The notes: generated by a model from the letters alone, not told the origin. Positions 7,593 to 16,900 are shown, counted from the first letter of the stretch. The stretch is DNA of 20,727 bases from Podochytrium sp. JEL0797 (GCA_027596195.1 JADGJG010000412.1:1-20727); one strand, 5' to 3'. A program made the numbers and translations.

Positions 7593-8942
7593 ATGGTTGA
7601 AATTGGAGATCGGAGGTTGGAATCAGTTTTCGCCAGGAAGTGTGGAATCGGCATCCCCTCCACTCTCACCCCCACTCCATCCATGGTGCGTTGCTTGTTT
7701 CCACAGGAGGAAGCGAGGCTGTTTGCCATTGTCGCAGACCAGCGGAACCGCGGCCATGCTGTATCCTGCTCGGACCTCTGCGACTGGATGCTGGCACTTG
7801 TCAAGGACCCTCTTGCCCTCTTGGCGGATGCGATTCTGGACGAAGCAGCAGCGCGACGCAGAGAGGATTTTGTGGCCTCGTCGTCGTGGCGAGCTGGGTT
7901 CATGCATCGCTACCGCTTGAGTCTCAGGGAAAAGTCGACATCGAGAACCTGCTCTCTCTTGGACCACAGCAACGACACCCCTCTTCCCCTTCCTTCTCTC
8001 TCTGTTCCCTTCTCAAAAAACAAAAACACCCAAAAAAATAAACAAAATACAAAACCAACAAAAACATTCTTTATTCCTGTTTCTAATTCGAATGCTAACA
8101 CTGCCTCTGATCCAAAGGTCGTTTCGTTTGACGACTTTGTTGACAGGAACGTCGAACGCGAACAACTCGCCATCCCGGCCATCAAGAACTTTGACCAGGC
8201 GCGTTTGTATTTGGACATGTCCGCCAAGCAGACCATCAACCCCACAGGGGCAAGAAACGTGATCATCAAGGACACGGGCAACGCATCCACAGGATTCTCC
8301 ATCGGCCTCACGTGTGCCGGAGATGGATCAAGACTGCCTCCTGTCGTGGTATTCAAGGGTGCCAGACACGGAATATTGGCCAAGAAGGTGCCTGGCCAAG
8401 TGGCTGCCGCTGGGCTTGGTGTGCACGTCGCGTTCCAGAAAAACTCCTGGTTTGACGCTGACGTCATGGAAAACGAGTACATTCCCTCACTGGCTGAGGG
8501 AGTGAAGGGATCTGGCAAGACCATGCTGGTGCTCGACTCGTATCGCGCCCATTTGACCGATTCCGTCAAGGAAAAGTTCAAGGAAGCCAGTGTCATTCCC
8601 TGCGTCATTCCAGGAGGATACACCTCTCAACTCCAACCACTGGACGTGGGGATCATCAAACCATTCAAAGACAGGATGCGCAAGTTGTGGAAGGACTGGA
8701 TTCGAAAACCAGTCATGGATCCAAGTTCAGAATTGGCAAAAAGCGGTCGCAAGAAACGGCCGTCGCACGTTCTCATGTGCACATGGATTGAGAAGGCATG
8801 GAATGACTTGGACAATTCGGTGTTTGAGAATGCGTTCCGCAAGGCGTTGTGGTCAAGGAGGAAGAGGGCACGAGAAGTGCAGACGGCATCCTGGGCAATT
8901 CATGGTGTGAGGTCGAAAGGTGACGAGGGATGGAAATGTTGA
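7593..8942 (+). CDS. Pogo/Tigger-like DDE transposase, intact frame
   Basis: The first ATG in the frame is at 7593, giving 449 aa. The N-terminal part (about residues 30-115) looks like a CENP-B/Tc5-type helix-turn-helix: FPQEEARLFAIVADQRNRG and SWRAGFMHRYRLSLREKS. A low-complexity Asn/Lys/Pro/Ser linker follows. The DDE_1 catalytic core has the three expected acidic positions: Asp in YLDMSAKQTI, Asp in MLVLDSYRAHLTD, and Asp in LQPLDVGIIKPFKDRM. There is no stop or frameshift in the core. The usual first psq-type helix-turn-helix seems short or missing. No convincing terminal inverted repeats were found, so it may be a decayed element with an intact ORF, or a co-opted gene. GTG at 7572 and ATG at 7683 are other possible starts. 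Confidence 0.85.
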   Translation: MVEIGDRRLESVFARKCGIGIPSTLTPTPSMVRCLFPQEEARLFAIVADQRNRGHAVSCSDLCDWMLALVKDPLALLADAILDEAAARRREDFVASSSWRAGFMHRYRLSLREKSTSRTCSLLDHSNDTPLPLPSLSVPFSKNKNTQKNKQNTKPTKTFFIPVSNSNANTASDPKVVSFDDFVDRNVEREQLAIPAIKNFDQARLYLDMSAKQTINPTGARNVIIKDTGNASTGFSIGLTCAGDGSRLPPVVVFKGARHGILAKKVPGQVAAAGLGVHVAFQKNSWFDADVMENEYIPSLAEGVKGSGKTMLVLDSYRAHLTDSVKEKFKEASVIPCVIPGGYTSQLQPLDVGIIKPFKDRMRKLWKDWIRKPVMDPSSELAKSGRKKRPSHVLMCTWIEKAWNDLDNSVFENAFRKALWSRRKRAREVQTASWAIHGVRSKGDEGWKC

Positions 8943-9051
8943 TGGGCCACAACTCGGAAACACACTCACTCAACTCGCAAATACGAAACGCTTTTCGAAC
9001 ACAGTGGCATGGATATTCGTGACAGAGTTGTGGCAGTTGAAGTAAACGGAG

Positions 9052-9310
9052 TCAGCTGTCCAAAAAACAACACGCTTTCAGTATCAATTCCAAATACAAA
9101 CCCAACTTACCTGGCTTGCGTGATCAAGAAACTGCGAGCATGGGACACGAGCTCAAAAGTGGGACAGGAGCTCAAATCAAACAACCCCGGCAAAAAAGAA
9201 TCCACCCGCTCTCTCTCCTTCTTGGCTTCCAAGCACTCGATGCTGTGGGATTCCCGGTGGAGACTCTGGTGGGCGTCTGAAAAGCCGCGCCCATGCGCAA
9301 CCTTTCCCAT
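9052..9310 (-). CDS. Small two-exon gene of unknown function
   Basis: The minus-strand ATG at 9310 lies in the favourable context GAAAGAAAGATGGGAAAGG. The ORF runs to 9111, where CCAG|GTAAGT is a consensus donor. An acceptor TTTTTTGGACAG ends at 9056, after which the reading frame stops one codon later (67 aa). The protein starts MGKVAHGRGFSDAHQSLHRE and has a charged middle (CLEAKKERERVDSFLPGLFD). It includes a short tandem DNA duplication. No family is recognised. The good donor/acceptor pair and the ATG context argue for a gene; the very short second exon argues for caution. It lies between the transposase and RAD4. Confidence 0.4.
9141..9178 (+). repeat. Tandem 19-bp duplication
   Basis: Two adjacent 19-bp units, TGGGACACGAGCTCAAAAG and TGGGACAGGAGCTCAAATC, are 16/19 identical. 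They lie within the small minus-strand gene and produce the near-repeat FDLSSCPTFELVS in its protein. Confidence 0.85.
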
Positions 9311-9571
9311 CTTTCTTTCGATATTGATATGATAATGAAGACGGGAGTTTTGGTAGAAGAGCTTCTAAGCTGAAGGTCGAATTTCAGGGGCGTATGTCAT
9401 TCTTCCCACGCCACTCCCACCCACCCACCAAACAAAAGACGAGCATAATTCCACACTCTGGCATTTTAAATGCGTAGTGAACGTGAGCGCGCCTTTTCTA
9501 CTATGGTTGCGCTTCGCAACTTGAGGGCCAAAATAATCTCTCGCTGCAAATAATACCCTCTGGGGGGCTTG

Positions 9572-9577
9572 TTTATT
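9572..9577 (-). terminator. AATAAA polyadenylation signal of RAD4
   Basis: On the minus strand AATAAA overlaps the last base of the RAD4 stop codon (TGAATAAAC). This is unusually close to the end of the coding sequence and fits a compact gene with a very short 3' UTR. Confidence 0.55.
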
Positions 9578-11635
9578 CATGTATGCCTCTCCCTCAAATC
9601 CTGCATCAACACCGCCTTCTCGACAAGCTTGCGCCAATTGCCCAGCACGCGCTTGCTCTTTTGCGCGTCAGCCTTGACTTGCGCGTGCCGCGAATCCTCG
9701 GCACAGGCTTCAAGCAGGAATTCCTTGCTTTCCTTGAGAACCATGATTCCTTGCATCGTGGGTGTTGCTCGGCCGCGGTGGTGTTCGAAACCCGTCTAGA
9801 GAGTGTGAGTGAGTTTGGAATTGAGAAATTCAAAAACGAAACCGCAACAAAAAGCGCGCAAAAAAATACGAACCATCACGGGAACATATTCAATCCCCAA
9901 TTTCCTCGCCAGCTGCGCGGCACCAGGAGCCAAAATGTGGGTACCCCACTCAGGCATCATGTTGGGATGCAACAGCTCGAAATTCCCAAACCGATTTTTG
10001 GGAATCTTGCCCCCTTCCAACAACGCGTCCGGCACAACGTCCTCCGTCTGCCACTCGCCAAACAGATCCGTCCATTCACTCACCCCAACAGCACCACCGT
10101 CACCATCTCCGTCCTCATCCCCAGCAGCAGCAGCATTCAAACGCTCAAGCTCAATCTCGCGCTTCTTTGCAATATTGTTTCCATGACGCGCCTTGACGCG
10201 TTTGACGGCCGGTTCACCGTCGCGGACTTGACGGCCGCGTTTCCGCCAGTTGACGGCGGAAAGGACTTGGTGCACACTGCTGCGGGGGTAGACAAGGTGG
10301 GTTTTGAAGGTGCCGATAGCATGGTCTGGGCCGAGGGGATGGATGACTTCGGATTGGGTGAGGTGTCGTTCGAGGGCGTAGCTGTTTGGGGATTCGTTGA
10401 GATTTCGAAACCAAGAACGAGACAGAGGGCGAGAGAGGGAAAGATAGAAAGAGAGAGAGGGAGGGAGGGAATGCGGGAGAGAGAGAGAGAGAAAGGGAGA
10501 GAATGAGAGAATTCGACACTCACATTGCATTTCCTTTGAATCCGTCAAACCGCGCGGGCATCAATTCCTTCTCCTTCCCACTCAAAATATCGCGATCCTC
10601 CGCCTTGTCCGCCACGGATTTTTCACCCGACCCCAACCAGCAGACGCGGTCCCACCACTCTCCCGCCGCAACTTCCTCCCGCTTGTGTGACTTTGGCCGC
10701 AACTTTGCTACGCGACCGGCCCAGGACGTGTTGAAAAGCTCCGACACGTCGCGAAACGTGCCGTCTGGTTGGAAAGCAATCACATACACGAGCTGTTGTT
10801 GGTCCGGGGCCGTGAGTGCGGGGGCAAAGTAAGTGGCGGGTTGGATTGTGGCCGAGTCGGGGCTGATGGAGATATATTTGTTTGATTTGGGGTCGTGGAT
10901 TTGGAGCCATAGACGGATGGCATCGGTTTCGATGGGTGGGTCTTTGTGGGAGTGGCGGTATCGTTCTGAGAGGGCGGTTTGGGCAAAGGAGAGTGGTGTC
11001 GGGTGGAGCGAGGCAATCAGACGGCAGTTGACGTTGCAGCGACGGAAGAGGGCAGTCATCAGGAGAGCACAAGTGTTGGGGTTTTCGAGGGAATCGGAAG
11101 AATCGTTGTTTGAGACGCGTTTGAGGATATCCTGGAGGTGGGATTGTTCGGCCTTGAATTGCAGCCACTTTTTGAGGATTTGGTCGACTTTCCGCGGGAT
11201 CTTGTTTGGCAGTTGAAACAGGGGACTCGCCTCGGATGTGACTTTGTTTTTTTGCTTTGCGGCGGCAACGAGAAGCAACAGATGGGTCTGATGAAGGGCC
11301 GCGCGCTGCAGCCGCATTGGCAACGTGATGCGCACGCGCGTTGGTGCATTCGCTGAAGTTGGCACCGTGTTGAAGGGGAGCGACACGGCGACCCCTTCGC
11401 TTTGTTCCGATGAAGGCGCTTCCGATGGCTGCCCAAACACCACCGGAATCTCCTCCCACACTTCCTCCTCCTCAGAGTCAGAGTCGTCGCTGTTCGAGTG
11501 GGTGCCCTCCGCGTCTGCCTCGTCCCGCTTGCGCTTGAGCGTGTCGGCGTGCTCACTGTTTTGCATGATCAAATTTGAAATCTTTTTTTTCGCCATTTCA
11601 AATCCGAAACAAGGGGAAGTGCGTTTTCCACCCAT
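9577..11635 (-). CDS. RAD4: DNA damage recognition protein RAD4/XPC
   Basis: This is the damage sensor of global nucleotide excision repair, acting in the nucleus with RAD23. Minus-strand exons 11635-10524, 10381-9874 and 9795-9577 join in phase to 612 aa; starting at the Met at 11596 gives 599. The acidic N-terminus has a DSDSEEEEVWEEIP stretch. A transglutaminase-like domain follows (VRITLPMRLQRAALHQTHLL; WDRVCWLG near its end). The hairpin domains come next: BHD1 in YALERHLTQSEVIHPLGP and WRKRGRQVRDGEPAVK, BHD2 around LFGEWQTEDVVP, and BHD3 with GKIPKNRFGNFELLHPNMMP and LARKLGIEY. Exon 3 gives the conserved tail beginning TGFEHHRG and ending near MQDLRERHT. It is shorter than yeast Rad4 (~750) or human XPC (940), mainly in the N-terminus. 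Intron 1 holds a long CT/GA tract. Confidence 0.93.
10437..10504 (+). repeat. GA-rich microsatellite in RAD4 intron 1
   Basis: This purine-rich tract is made of GA and GGGA units. On the coding strand it is a long pyrimidine tract inside the first intron, upstream of the acceptor at 10382. Several open frames cross it but are low-complexity artefacts. Confidence 0.85.
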
Positions 11636-11822
11636 CGCATTGAATGATGGAGAAAGGAAGGGGGGGAAAGAGCGAGTGAAGTGTGGTAGTGTGTGCTGAT
11701 TTCGGAAGCGCGTCGTTTTGAAAAAGCGGATGGGGAGAGGGAGAATGCAAAATCTTGGCAAAATCTCTCGCAAACGCATTGACGCGTTAGGTCCCTTTCT
11801 GTGGACTGCAAACTTCATCTAT

Positions 11823-12168
11823 TTAAGCAAGTCCTCTTCTTATCTGAAACCCAAACCATTTCGAGATCTCGTCCGAAATCGCCGCTTCCTGTCCAACTTC
11901 CTCCAAACCCGCTGCCACCGCCACCACCGACGCCTCTACCTTCTCGGAATCCTCGGAATCGGTAACAACAGAGGGCTTCCCATATGACTGAATATGGGGG
12001 AGAAAGGAATAAGAGAATCGCGGAATAAAGACGAACCTCTCTTATTTCCATCCAGGCTTTGTAAGAGAGAATACCGTGGATTACTTCGCCGTGACAGTCC
12101 AAACAGGTGGAAAGATTCACTTTAAACTTAGAGTCCTTGGCAAATCCGACTGGAACACGCTCATGCAT
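11823..12168 (-). CDS. Small two-exon hypothetical gene
   Basis: Minus-strand exons 12168-12037 and 11987-11823 join in phase 0 through a GTTCGT donor, also used in RAD4 and PLAA here, and a CCATATTCAG acceptor; the intron is 49 nt. The product is 98 aa. Exon 1 contains KFKVNLSTCLDCHGEVIHGI, with a CxxC pair. The C-terminal half is acidic and helical (DSEDSEKVEASVVAVAAGLE) and ends near WFGFQIRRGLA. I do not recognise the family. An upstream exon is possible, because the frame around 12300 (MVTRTAVELVSKINQK) is also open. It lies 188 bp upstream of the RAD4 start, on the same strand. Confidence 0.5.
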
Positions 12169-12313
12169 CGATATAATGAATTTCCAATTTCTGTTTGATT
12201 TTCACCCCGAAAAGCCTCTCGTCGCGTAACACCGCCACTGCCAACTTCGGTTTTTTGATTGATTTTTGAAACCAGCTCCACCGCTGTCCTTGTCACCATC
12301 GCACCTCCCGCAG

Positions 12314-12780
12314 CCCCTGCACTCGCTGTACGCACTGCACCCGCTGGACCCCCGGCTCCTCCCACGTCCCCCGCTCGCCGCGCCTCTTCCCCCTTCGTCC
12401 TCCGACGCCTCTTCCCTCTCGGGCAGCGCGATTCCCAGCGCGTCGATTGGGCGGGGTGTCGGGCGAAAGTCGCTACCACCTGGCTTCCATGATGACGCGG
12501 GCTACGACTCGGACGCGTCGGACATTCAAACAGCAGCGGTAGCGGGTGACGAACCTCCACTCCCATCCCCAGCTGCGCCTGCCATGTCCAACTCAGCGTT
12601 GCGTCGCGAGTGGAAGCGCCAGCAGCAGAGCGCGGCTCCTGCGGGCGCACTGCTTGACACCACGGTTAATATAGTTCTAACTCTCTCCTTTTCTCTTTCT
12701 CTGAACAGGCGCCACCGAGGTGCTCTCCCGGTCGACTATCCGGTGAGCTTATGGAGCACTGCGGTGGACGTGGAGTGTGA
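12314..12780 (+). CDS. Hypothetical Pro/Ser/Ala-rich protein, 5' end unresolved
   Basis: The coding segment starts after an acceptor-like CACCTCCCGCAG ending at 12313. It reads PLHSLYALHPLDPRLLPRPP, then a low-complexity Pro/Ser/Ala stretch, then GYDSDASDIQ and MSNSALRREWKRQQQS. A clear intron follows (12665-12708: GTTAAT donor, TTCTAAC branch site, CTGAACAG acceptor, 44 nt). A last exon, 12709-12780, ends in TGA. An in-frame stop shortly upstream at 12260-12262 means a first exon must exist further left, and I could not place it securely. A second acceptor at 12272-12276 is possible. No known domain is seen. It overlaps no firm gene on the other strand and is followed by PLAA on the same strand. 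Confidence 0.5.
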
Positions 12781-13024
12781 ACGGAAAGCGCCTTCCTACT
12801 CCAAGTTTCTGAGAAATTTGCTTCTCCTTCGCTTCAACTTATTTTTTGTAAATAACACTCTTTCCATCGACTTTTCAAAACGCCGCAACTACAAAAATCA
12901 GCAAGCAGGGCCATTCGTTGCTCGCGTGGCGACTCACCTTGCTCGCACTTCATGTCAACGGAGAAACCTTGCCAGCAGAAATTGAAAATATTCAAAATTG
13001 AAAACAAATCGACGCGCACGCCAA

Positions 13025-16000
13025 ATGTCACACCCGCACTTCACTCTCTCGGCACAACTGGAGGGCCACTCGCAGGATGTAAGCCTGCCATCCATCCCTT
13101 GAAACACTCACCACTCCGCCAGGTCCGCGCCCTCGCACCCATCCCCGGCAGCGAATCGCTGTTCTCGTCCTCGCGCGACACAAAAGTGCTCCGCTGGACA
13201 AGAGACGCCTCAACCAACCCCGCATTCGCACTCACCAGCACCTACACCGGCCACTCGCACTTTGTCAACTCGCTGCTCTACATCAAACCCACGCCAGAGT
13301 TTCCCGAGGGTATTGTATTTAAAATCTGTGCTTGGGATGGATCCCCGCTCGCACCCCCCCGGTCTTCTGACCCTTTCGAATCCCTTCAAACATTCCAGGC
13401 CTGATTGCCAGCGGAAGCGCAGACAAGAGCATCAACGTGTTTGACCCGCGGAACGATACCGAGCCCGTTTTCACACTCCTGGGCCACACCGACAATATCA
13501 GCGCGTTGACCTTCGATGAGGCCACGGGCGGCATTATTTCGGGATCGTGGGACAAGTACGTGTTGTGTGGATTGATTCGGGTCTTGGTGGTTTTGTGGTT
13601 CGCTGATTTGATTTTTTCGCTTGGAACAGAACCGTCAAGCTCTGGATCAACTGGGAGTGCGTGTTGACCTTGACTGGACATTCTCAAGCCGTGTGGGCGG
13701 TGTTGAGTGCGGGGGGCAATGGGATCCTGACAGGTGAGCTTGAACAACGGAGCCCAGCACCATGTCGCTAAAATACTGCGCGGCTTTTCTTTCGCAAAAC
13801 AGCTTCTGCCGACAAAACCATCAAATTCTGGAAAGACGGGAACTGTGTTCACACCTTGAGTGGACACACGGACGCTGTGCGTGCCCTCGCGCCATTGGAG
13901 GGAGTTGGGTTCGCGTCAGCGTCCAATGACGGGTAAAACAATGGCCCCCGATTTCGTCAACGCAGCACGCTTACGGAAACTCTTTTCGAATATTAGTACC
14001 ATTCGGATCTGGAATTTCAATGGAGATTGTTTGAGCCAGTTGTACGGACACACTTCGTTCGTGTATGGGTTGACTGCGCTTCCGGGCGGCGGTTTCGCTT
14101 CGTGCGGTGAAGACCGCACGGTTCGCGTGTGGCAGGTGGATGGAAATGGTAATGCTTTTTGGAGAGATGCGTCGTGGTTTCGATTGACTGATTTTGCGTG
14201 TTGGTTTAGAATACAAGTGCGTCCAAACGATTCAACACCCATGCACAAGTGTTTGGTGCGTTTCGGCTTTGTCGAATGGAGATATTGTGTCGGGAGGAAG
14301 TGATGCTATCGTCCGTGTTTTCACGACGAGTGACGAACGCGTTGCGACGGCGGAGCAAACGAAGGAATTTGACGAGGCGTTAGCGAAACAGCAGATTCCA
14401 TCGTAAGCACGCCCCCACCCCTTGCGATTTTTTATTATTTTCTGATGGGAAACTTAGAAACCAAGTCGGCGACGTGGACAAAACCAAACTCCCCGGCCTC
14501 GAAGCCCTCGCGCAGCCCGGAAACCCGGACCAAGTCATTATGGTGCGCAACAATGACCTCGTGGAAGCGCATCAGTTCAACGCGTCTGAAGGGCAATGGG
14601 TCAAGATTGGAGAAGTCGTGGACGCGGTCGGAGGAGGACGCAAGCAAATGTATTGTGGACGCGAGTACGACTACGTGTTTGATATCGATATTGGGGCTGG
14701 ACAGAACCTCAAGTTGCCGTATGACAATTCGGGTGCGTTTTATTTTTTGGTTCGAATTTCTCTCGCGTGGGTTTCCTAACCCCTCGATCGAATTCGGAAA
14801 TCCCGAACAGAAAACCCTTACATGGCCGCTCAACGGTTCATTGACACGCATGAACTCGATCAAGACTTTTTGGAGCAAATCGCGCTGTTTGTCATCAACA
14901 ATTCGAAACCCACCACGATTGGACCCGATGTGAATGCGAACCAGTTTATCGATCCGTTCACGGGAGCCGGGAGATACGTGCCTGGGTCTGCGCCTTCTGG
15001 CTCTGGAGTGGGTGTTGACCCGTTCACGGGAGCGGGGAGGTATGTGCCTGGATCGGTGGCGCCGAGTGCGGCGCCTGTTGCGGTGAATTTGTTCCCTGGG
15101 GTGAGCTTTTTTCTTCTTTTGAATTCGAGGATAGTTCTTATTCGGTTGTGGAATGACAGACGTACACGACTTTTGGAGCCATCAACTGCAAGGGAGTCAA
15201 GACCAAGATTGCACAATTGAACAGTGACGCTGAAAAGATTGAGGTGGGTTTCTGTGTGCGATCATGAGCGCTTGACGTACATCCATTCTGACGGCACTTT
15301 TCGCAGGGCCGTGTGTTGAGCACGGACGAACTGTCCACATTGAACGCGTTGCTCGATTTGATTGAACTCGGCAAAGACACGGTTTCCAACAGTTTGAACG
15401 AGCGGTACTGGGGCCCTGTGAGCAAGGTGGCTTTCGAATGGCCTGAGGCGGTTCGTTTCCCAGGTATGCGAAATCAATTCAGCGCACGCGATGGTTGCTC
15501 ATTCGGAGATTTTTGGGACTAGGAATCGATTTGATTCGAATCTGCGCGCTCTATTCACCTGCCCCGATTGCCCTGTCGGGAACCGATTTCTTGCCAAAAT
15601 TGATGCATGCGGCCGGGTTGGCGACTCCATTTACGGCGGTGGGGTCTGAAACGAACAAGATGCTGTGTATGAGAACAATTGCGAATTTGGTGGGAACGGC
15701 GGAAGGGTATGAATATGTGTACAAGAATCGTCAGACTGTTGAGTATTTTATTTATGGCGTGGTTGCGAGTGCGGGGCTAATTTTGGTTTGCGGTTGCAGA
15801 TTGTTGACATTTTGGGATACAAGTGGAGCTTGTCTTTGAACGCGAACCTGCGTTTGGCTGTTGCGTCTGTGTTCTTGAAGTGAGCCGCTTTTTTTTCGTT
15901 TCTCGGTGTGTGTATGTGATGTTGACGCGGTTTCCTTTCCTCTTTTTCAGCTTGATTATCGTGTTGAAGCAAAAGAAGGACGATTCCTTCTCGTTCGATT

Positions 16001-16358
16001 TGTTGGCGCACTTGATGGAGGTTCGTTTCTGTGTTGGTTCGTTTTATTTTGGACGGTTGGATTCTCACCCGGTTATTTCGAATGCTTCTTAGTTCTTGTC
16101 CAGCGAATCTGATGTTGAGAATGAGCTCCGCATTCTGGTTGCACTGGGAACTTTGGTGGGTTTACCCCTCTTTTTGGTGCTCTTCTTTTCTTGGTATTGA
16201 CAATGCGCCCTTTGATTGGTTGATTTTCACAGCTCAAGGACAACAAGGCGGCCCAAGAAGCTGCGGGACTCGTGGACATCAAGTCTGTGTTGAAGGCATC
16301 GAGGAACAAGGGAGTCGACAAGATTTTGCAGGCGCATCGCGCCGTGTTGAAGAAATGA
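13025..16358 (+). CDS. DOA1: PLAA/DOA1 (UFD3): WD40-PFU-PUL ubiquitin adaptor of Cdc48
   Basis: This Cdc48/p97 cofactor binds ubiquitin and steers it in degradation, endosomal sorting and mitochondrial quality control. Its 16 exons are 13025-13078, 13123-13309, 13399-13555, 13630-13733, 13803-13932, 13997-14148, 14210-14402, 14458-14732, 14811-15100, 15160-15243, 15307-15463, 15523-15737, 15800-15879, 15951-16020, 16093-16155 and 16233-16358. They join in phase to 778 aa (human PLAA is 795). The WD40 propeller covers residues ~1-325 (GHSQDVRALAP, SGSADKSINVFD, SWDKTVKLW, ASADKTIKFW, TIRIWNF, DRTVRVWQV). The PFU domain is at ~340-470 (MYCGREYDYVFDIDIG, ENPYMAAQRFI). A linker repeats DPFTGAGRYVPGS twice. 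The helical PUL domain (~515-778) begins TYTTFGAINCKGVK and ends HRAVLKK. The start MSHPHFTLSAQLEGHSQDV matches the family N-terminus. Confidence 0.95.
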
Positions 16359-16369
16359 AACAACTGTGA

Positions 16370-16375
16370 AATAAA
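16370..16375 (+). terminator. AATAAA polyadenylation signal of PLAA/DOA1
   Basis: AATAAA lies 11 bp after the PLAA stop codon on the plus strand, consistent with a short 3' UTR. Confidence 0.65.
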
Positions 16376-16415
16376 AGTTGGAATTATCGTCAATCCTTTG
16401 CTAATAATTATAAGA

Positions 16416-16676
16416 TCAAGGCGCAATTTCTTGGGCCATCGCTTTCATGGCATCCAGATCAAAATTCCGTCGATTCTTGACGAACATCGCGTTGAGAGGC
16501 ATTGGAGAGGTTTTTGTTGAACAGTTGTCGCGTCGGATTGCAAAGACAAATGATTTCCAAGGGGCGTCACTGCGCCTCGCCGAATAGCGCCTGCGAGATG
16601 CGCCTTGGAAAGTCCTTTGGTTTTTTAATCTGTGAAAAAATCGACTTCTATTTCTGCCAAGAAATTTTGAATCCAT
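16416..16676 (-). CDS. Doubtful 86-aa Arg-rich ORF
   Basis: The minus-strand ORF starts MDSKFLGRNRSRFFHRLKN and ends with a more protein-like tail, FVKNRRNFDLDAMKAMAQEI. It lies between the convergent end of PLAA and the His-rich gene. No family is recognised, and the start directly follows a TC/GA microsatellite. An alternative reading is that only the tail (about 16500-16416) is a real last exon of a gene whose upstream exons I could not find, or a pseudogene fragment. Confidence 0.25.
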   Translation of the reverse strand: MDSKFLGRNRSRFFHRLKNQRTFQGASRRRYSARRSDAPWKSFVFAIRRDNCSTKTSPMPLNAMFVKNRRNFDLDAMKAMAQEIAP

Positions 16677-16678
16677 TT

Positions 16679-16703
16679 TCTCTCTCTCTCTCTCTCTCTC
16701 TCT
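16679..16703 (+). repeat. (TC)n microsatellite
   Basis: Twelve TC units lie about 30 bp upstream of the His-rich mini-gene. They may fall in its promoter or 5' leader. Confidence 0.9.
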
Positions 16704-16734
16704 TTCGTGACAATTTTCATAAAATAAAATATCC

Positions 16735-16860
16735 ATGCTCAAAATCAAAGCCACCCTGATCGTCTTTGCGCTGCTGATCGCCACCGTCTCGGCAAGCCCT
16801 GTTCCCAAACACCACCACCATCATCACAGTCACTCTACTGACACGCCAGAGATGCATTAG
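16735..16860 (+). CDS. Secreted histidine-rich mini-protein (41 aa)
   Basis: A single-exon ORF of 42 codons starts at ATAAAATATCCATG. The protein begins MLKIKATLIVFALLIATVSA, a textbook signal peptide with a likely cut after VSA. The mature part is SPVPKHHHHHHSHSTDTPEM plus a final His, about 21 residues with eight histidines including a run of six. Such a peptide would be expected to bind Zn, Cu or Ni in the secretory pathway or outside the cell; that is inference from composition only. An AATAAA signal follows the stop by 34 bp, and a TC tract and AT-rich sequence lie upstream, both supporting a real transcript. No homologue is recognised. It is too short for common ORF cut-offs and easily missed. 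Confidence 0.6.
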   Translation: MLKIKATLIVFALLIATVSASPVPKHHHHHHSHSTDTPEMH

Positions 16861-16894
16861 CAAAGAGTTTCATTTTTGTATTCCGAAAGATTGA

Positions 16895-16900
16895 AATAAA
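16895..16900 (+). terminator. AATAAA polyadenylation signal of the His-rich mini-gene
   Basis: AATAAA lies 34 bp downstream of the TAG stop of the 41-aa ORF on the same strand. Confidence 0.5.

Noticed and set aside
7551..9051. Terminal inverted repeats around the transposase (TTACGTTCAACT at 7551 versus the reverse complement near 9040-9051)
   Set aside because: Only about 11 bp match well, with a gap, and the rest aligns poorly. The right-hand site also coincides with the acceptor region of a candidate gene. This is no better than chance without more copies.
9796..10548. Ser/Leu/Pro-rich ORFs over 10430-10540 (both strands)
   Set aside because: They are translations of the GA/CT microsatellite inside RAD4 intron 1, not separate proteins.
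16735..16860. Hexahistidine run as vector or tag contamination
   Set aside because: The run follows a natural signal peptide and mixes CAC and CAT codons. It continues into a host-like tail with a stop and AATAAA, and flanking sequence is genomic. Nothing resembles a cloning vector.
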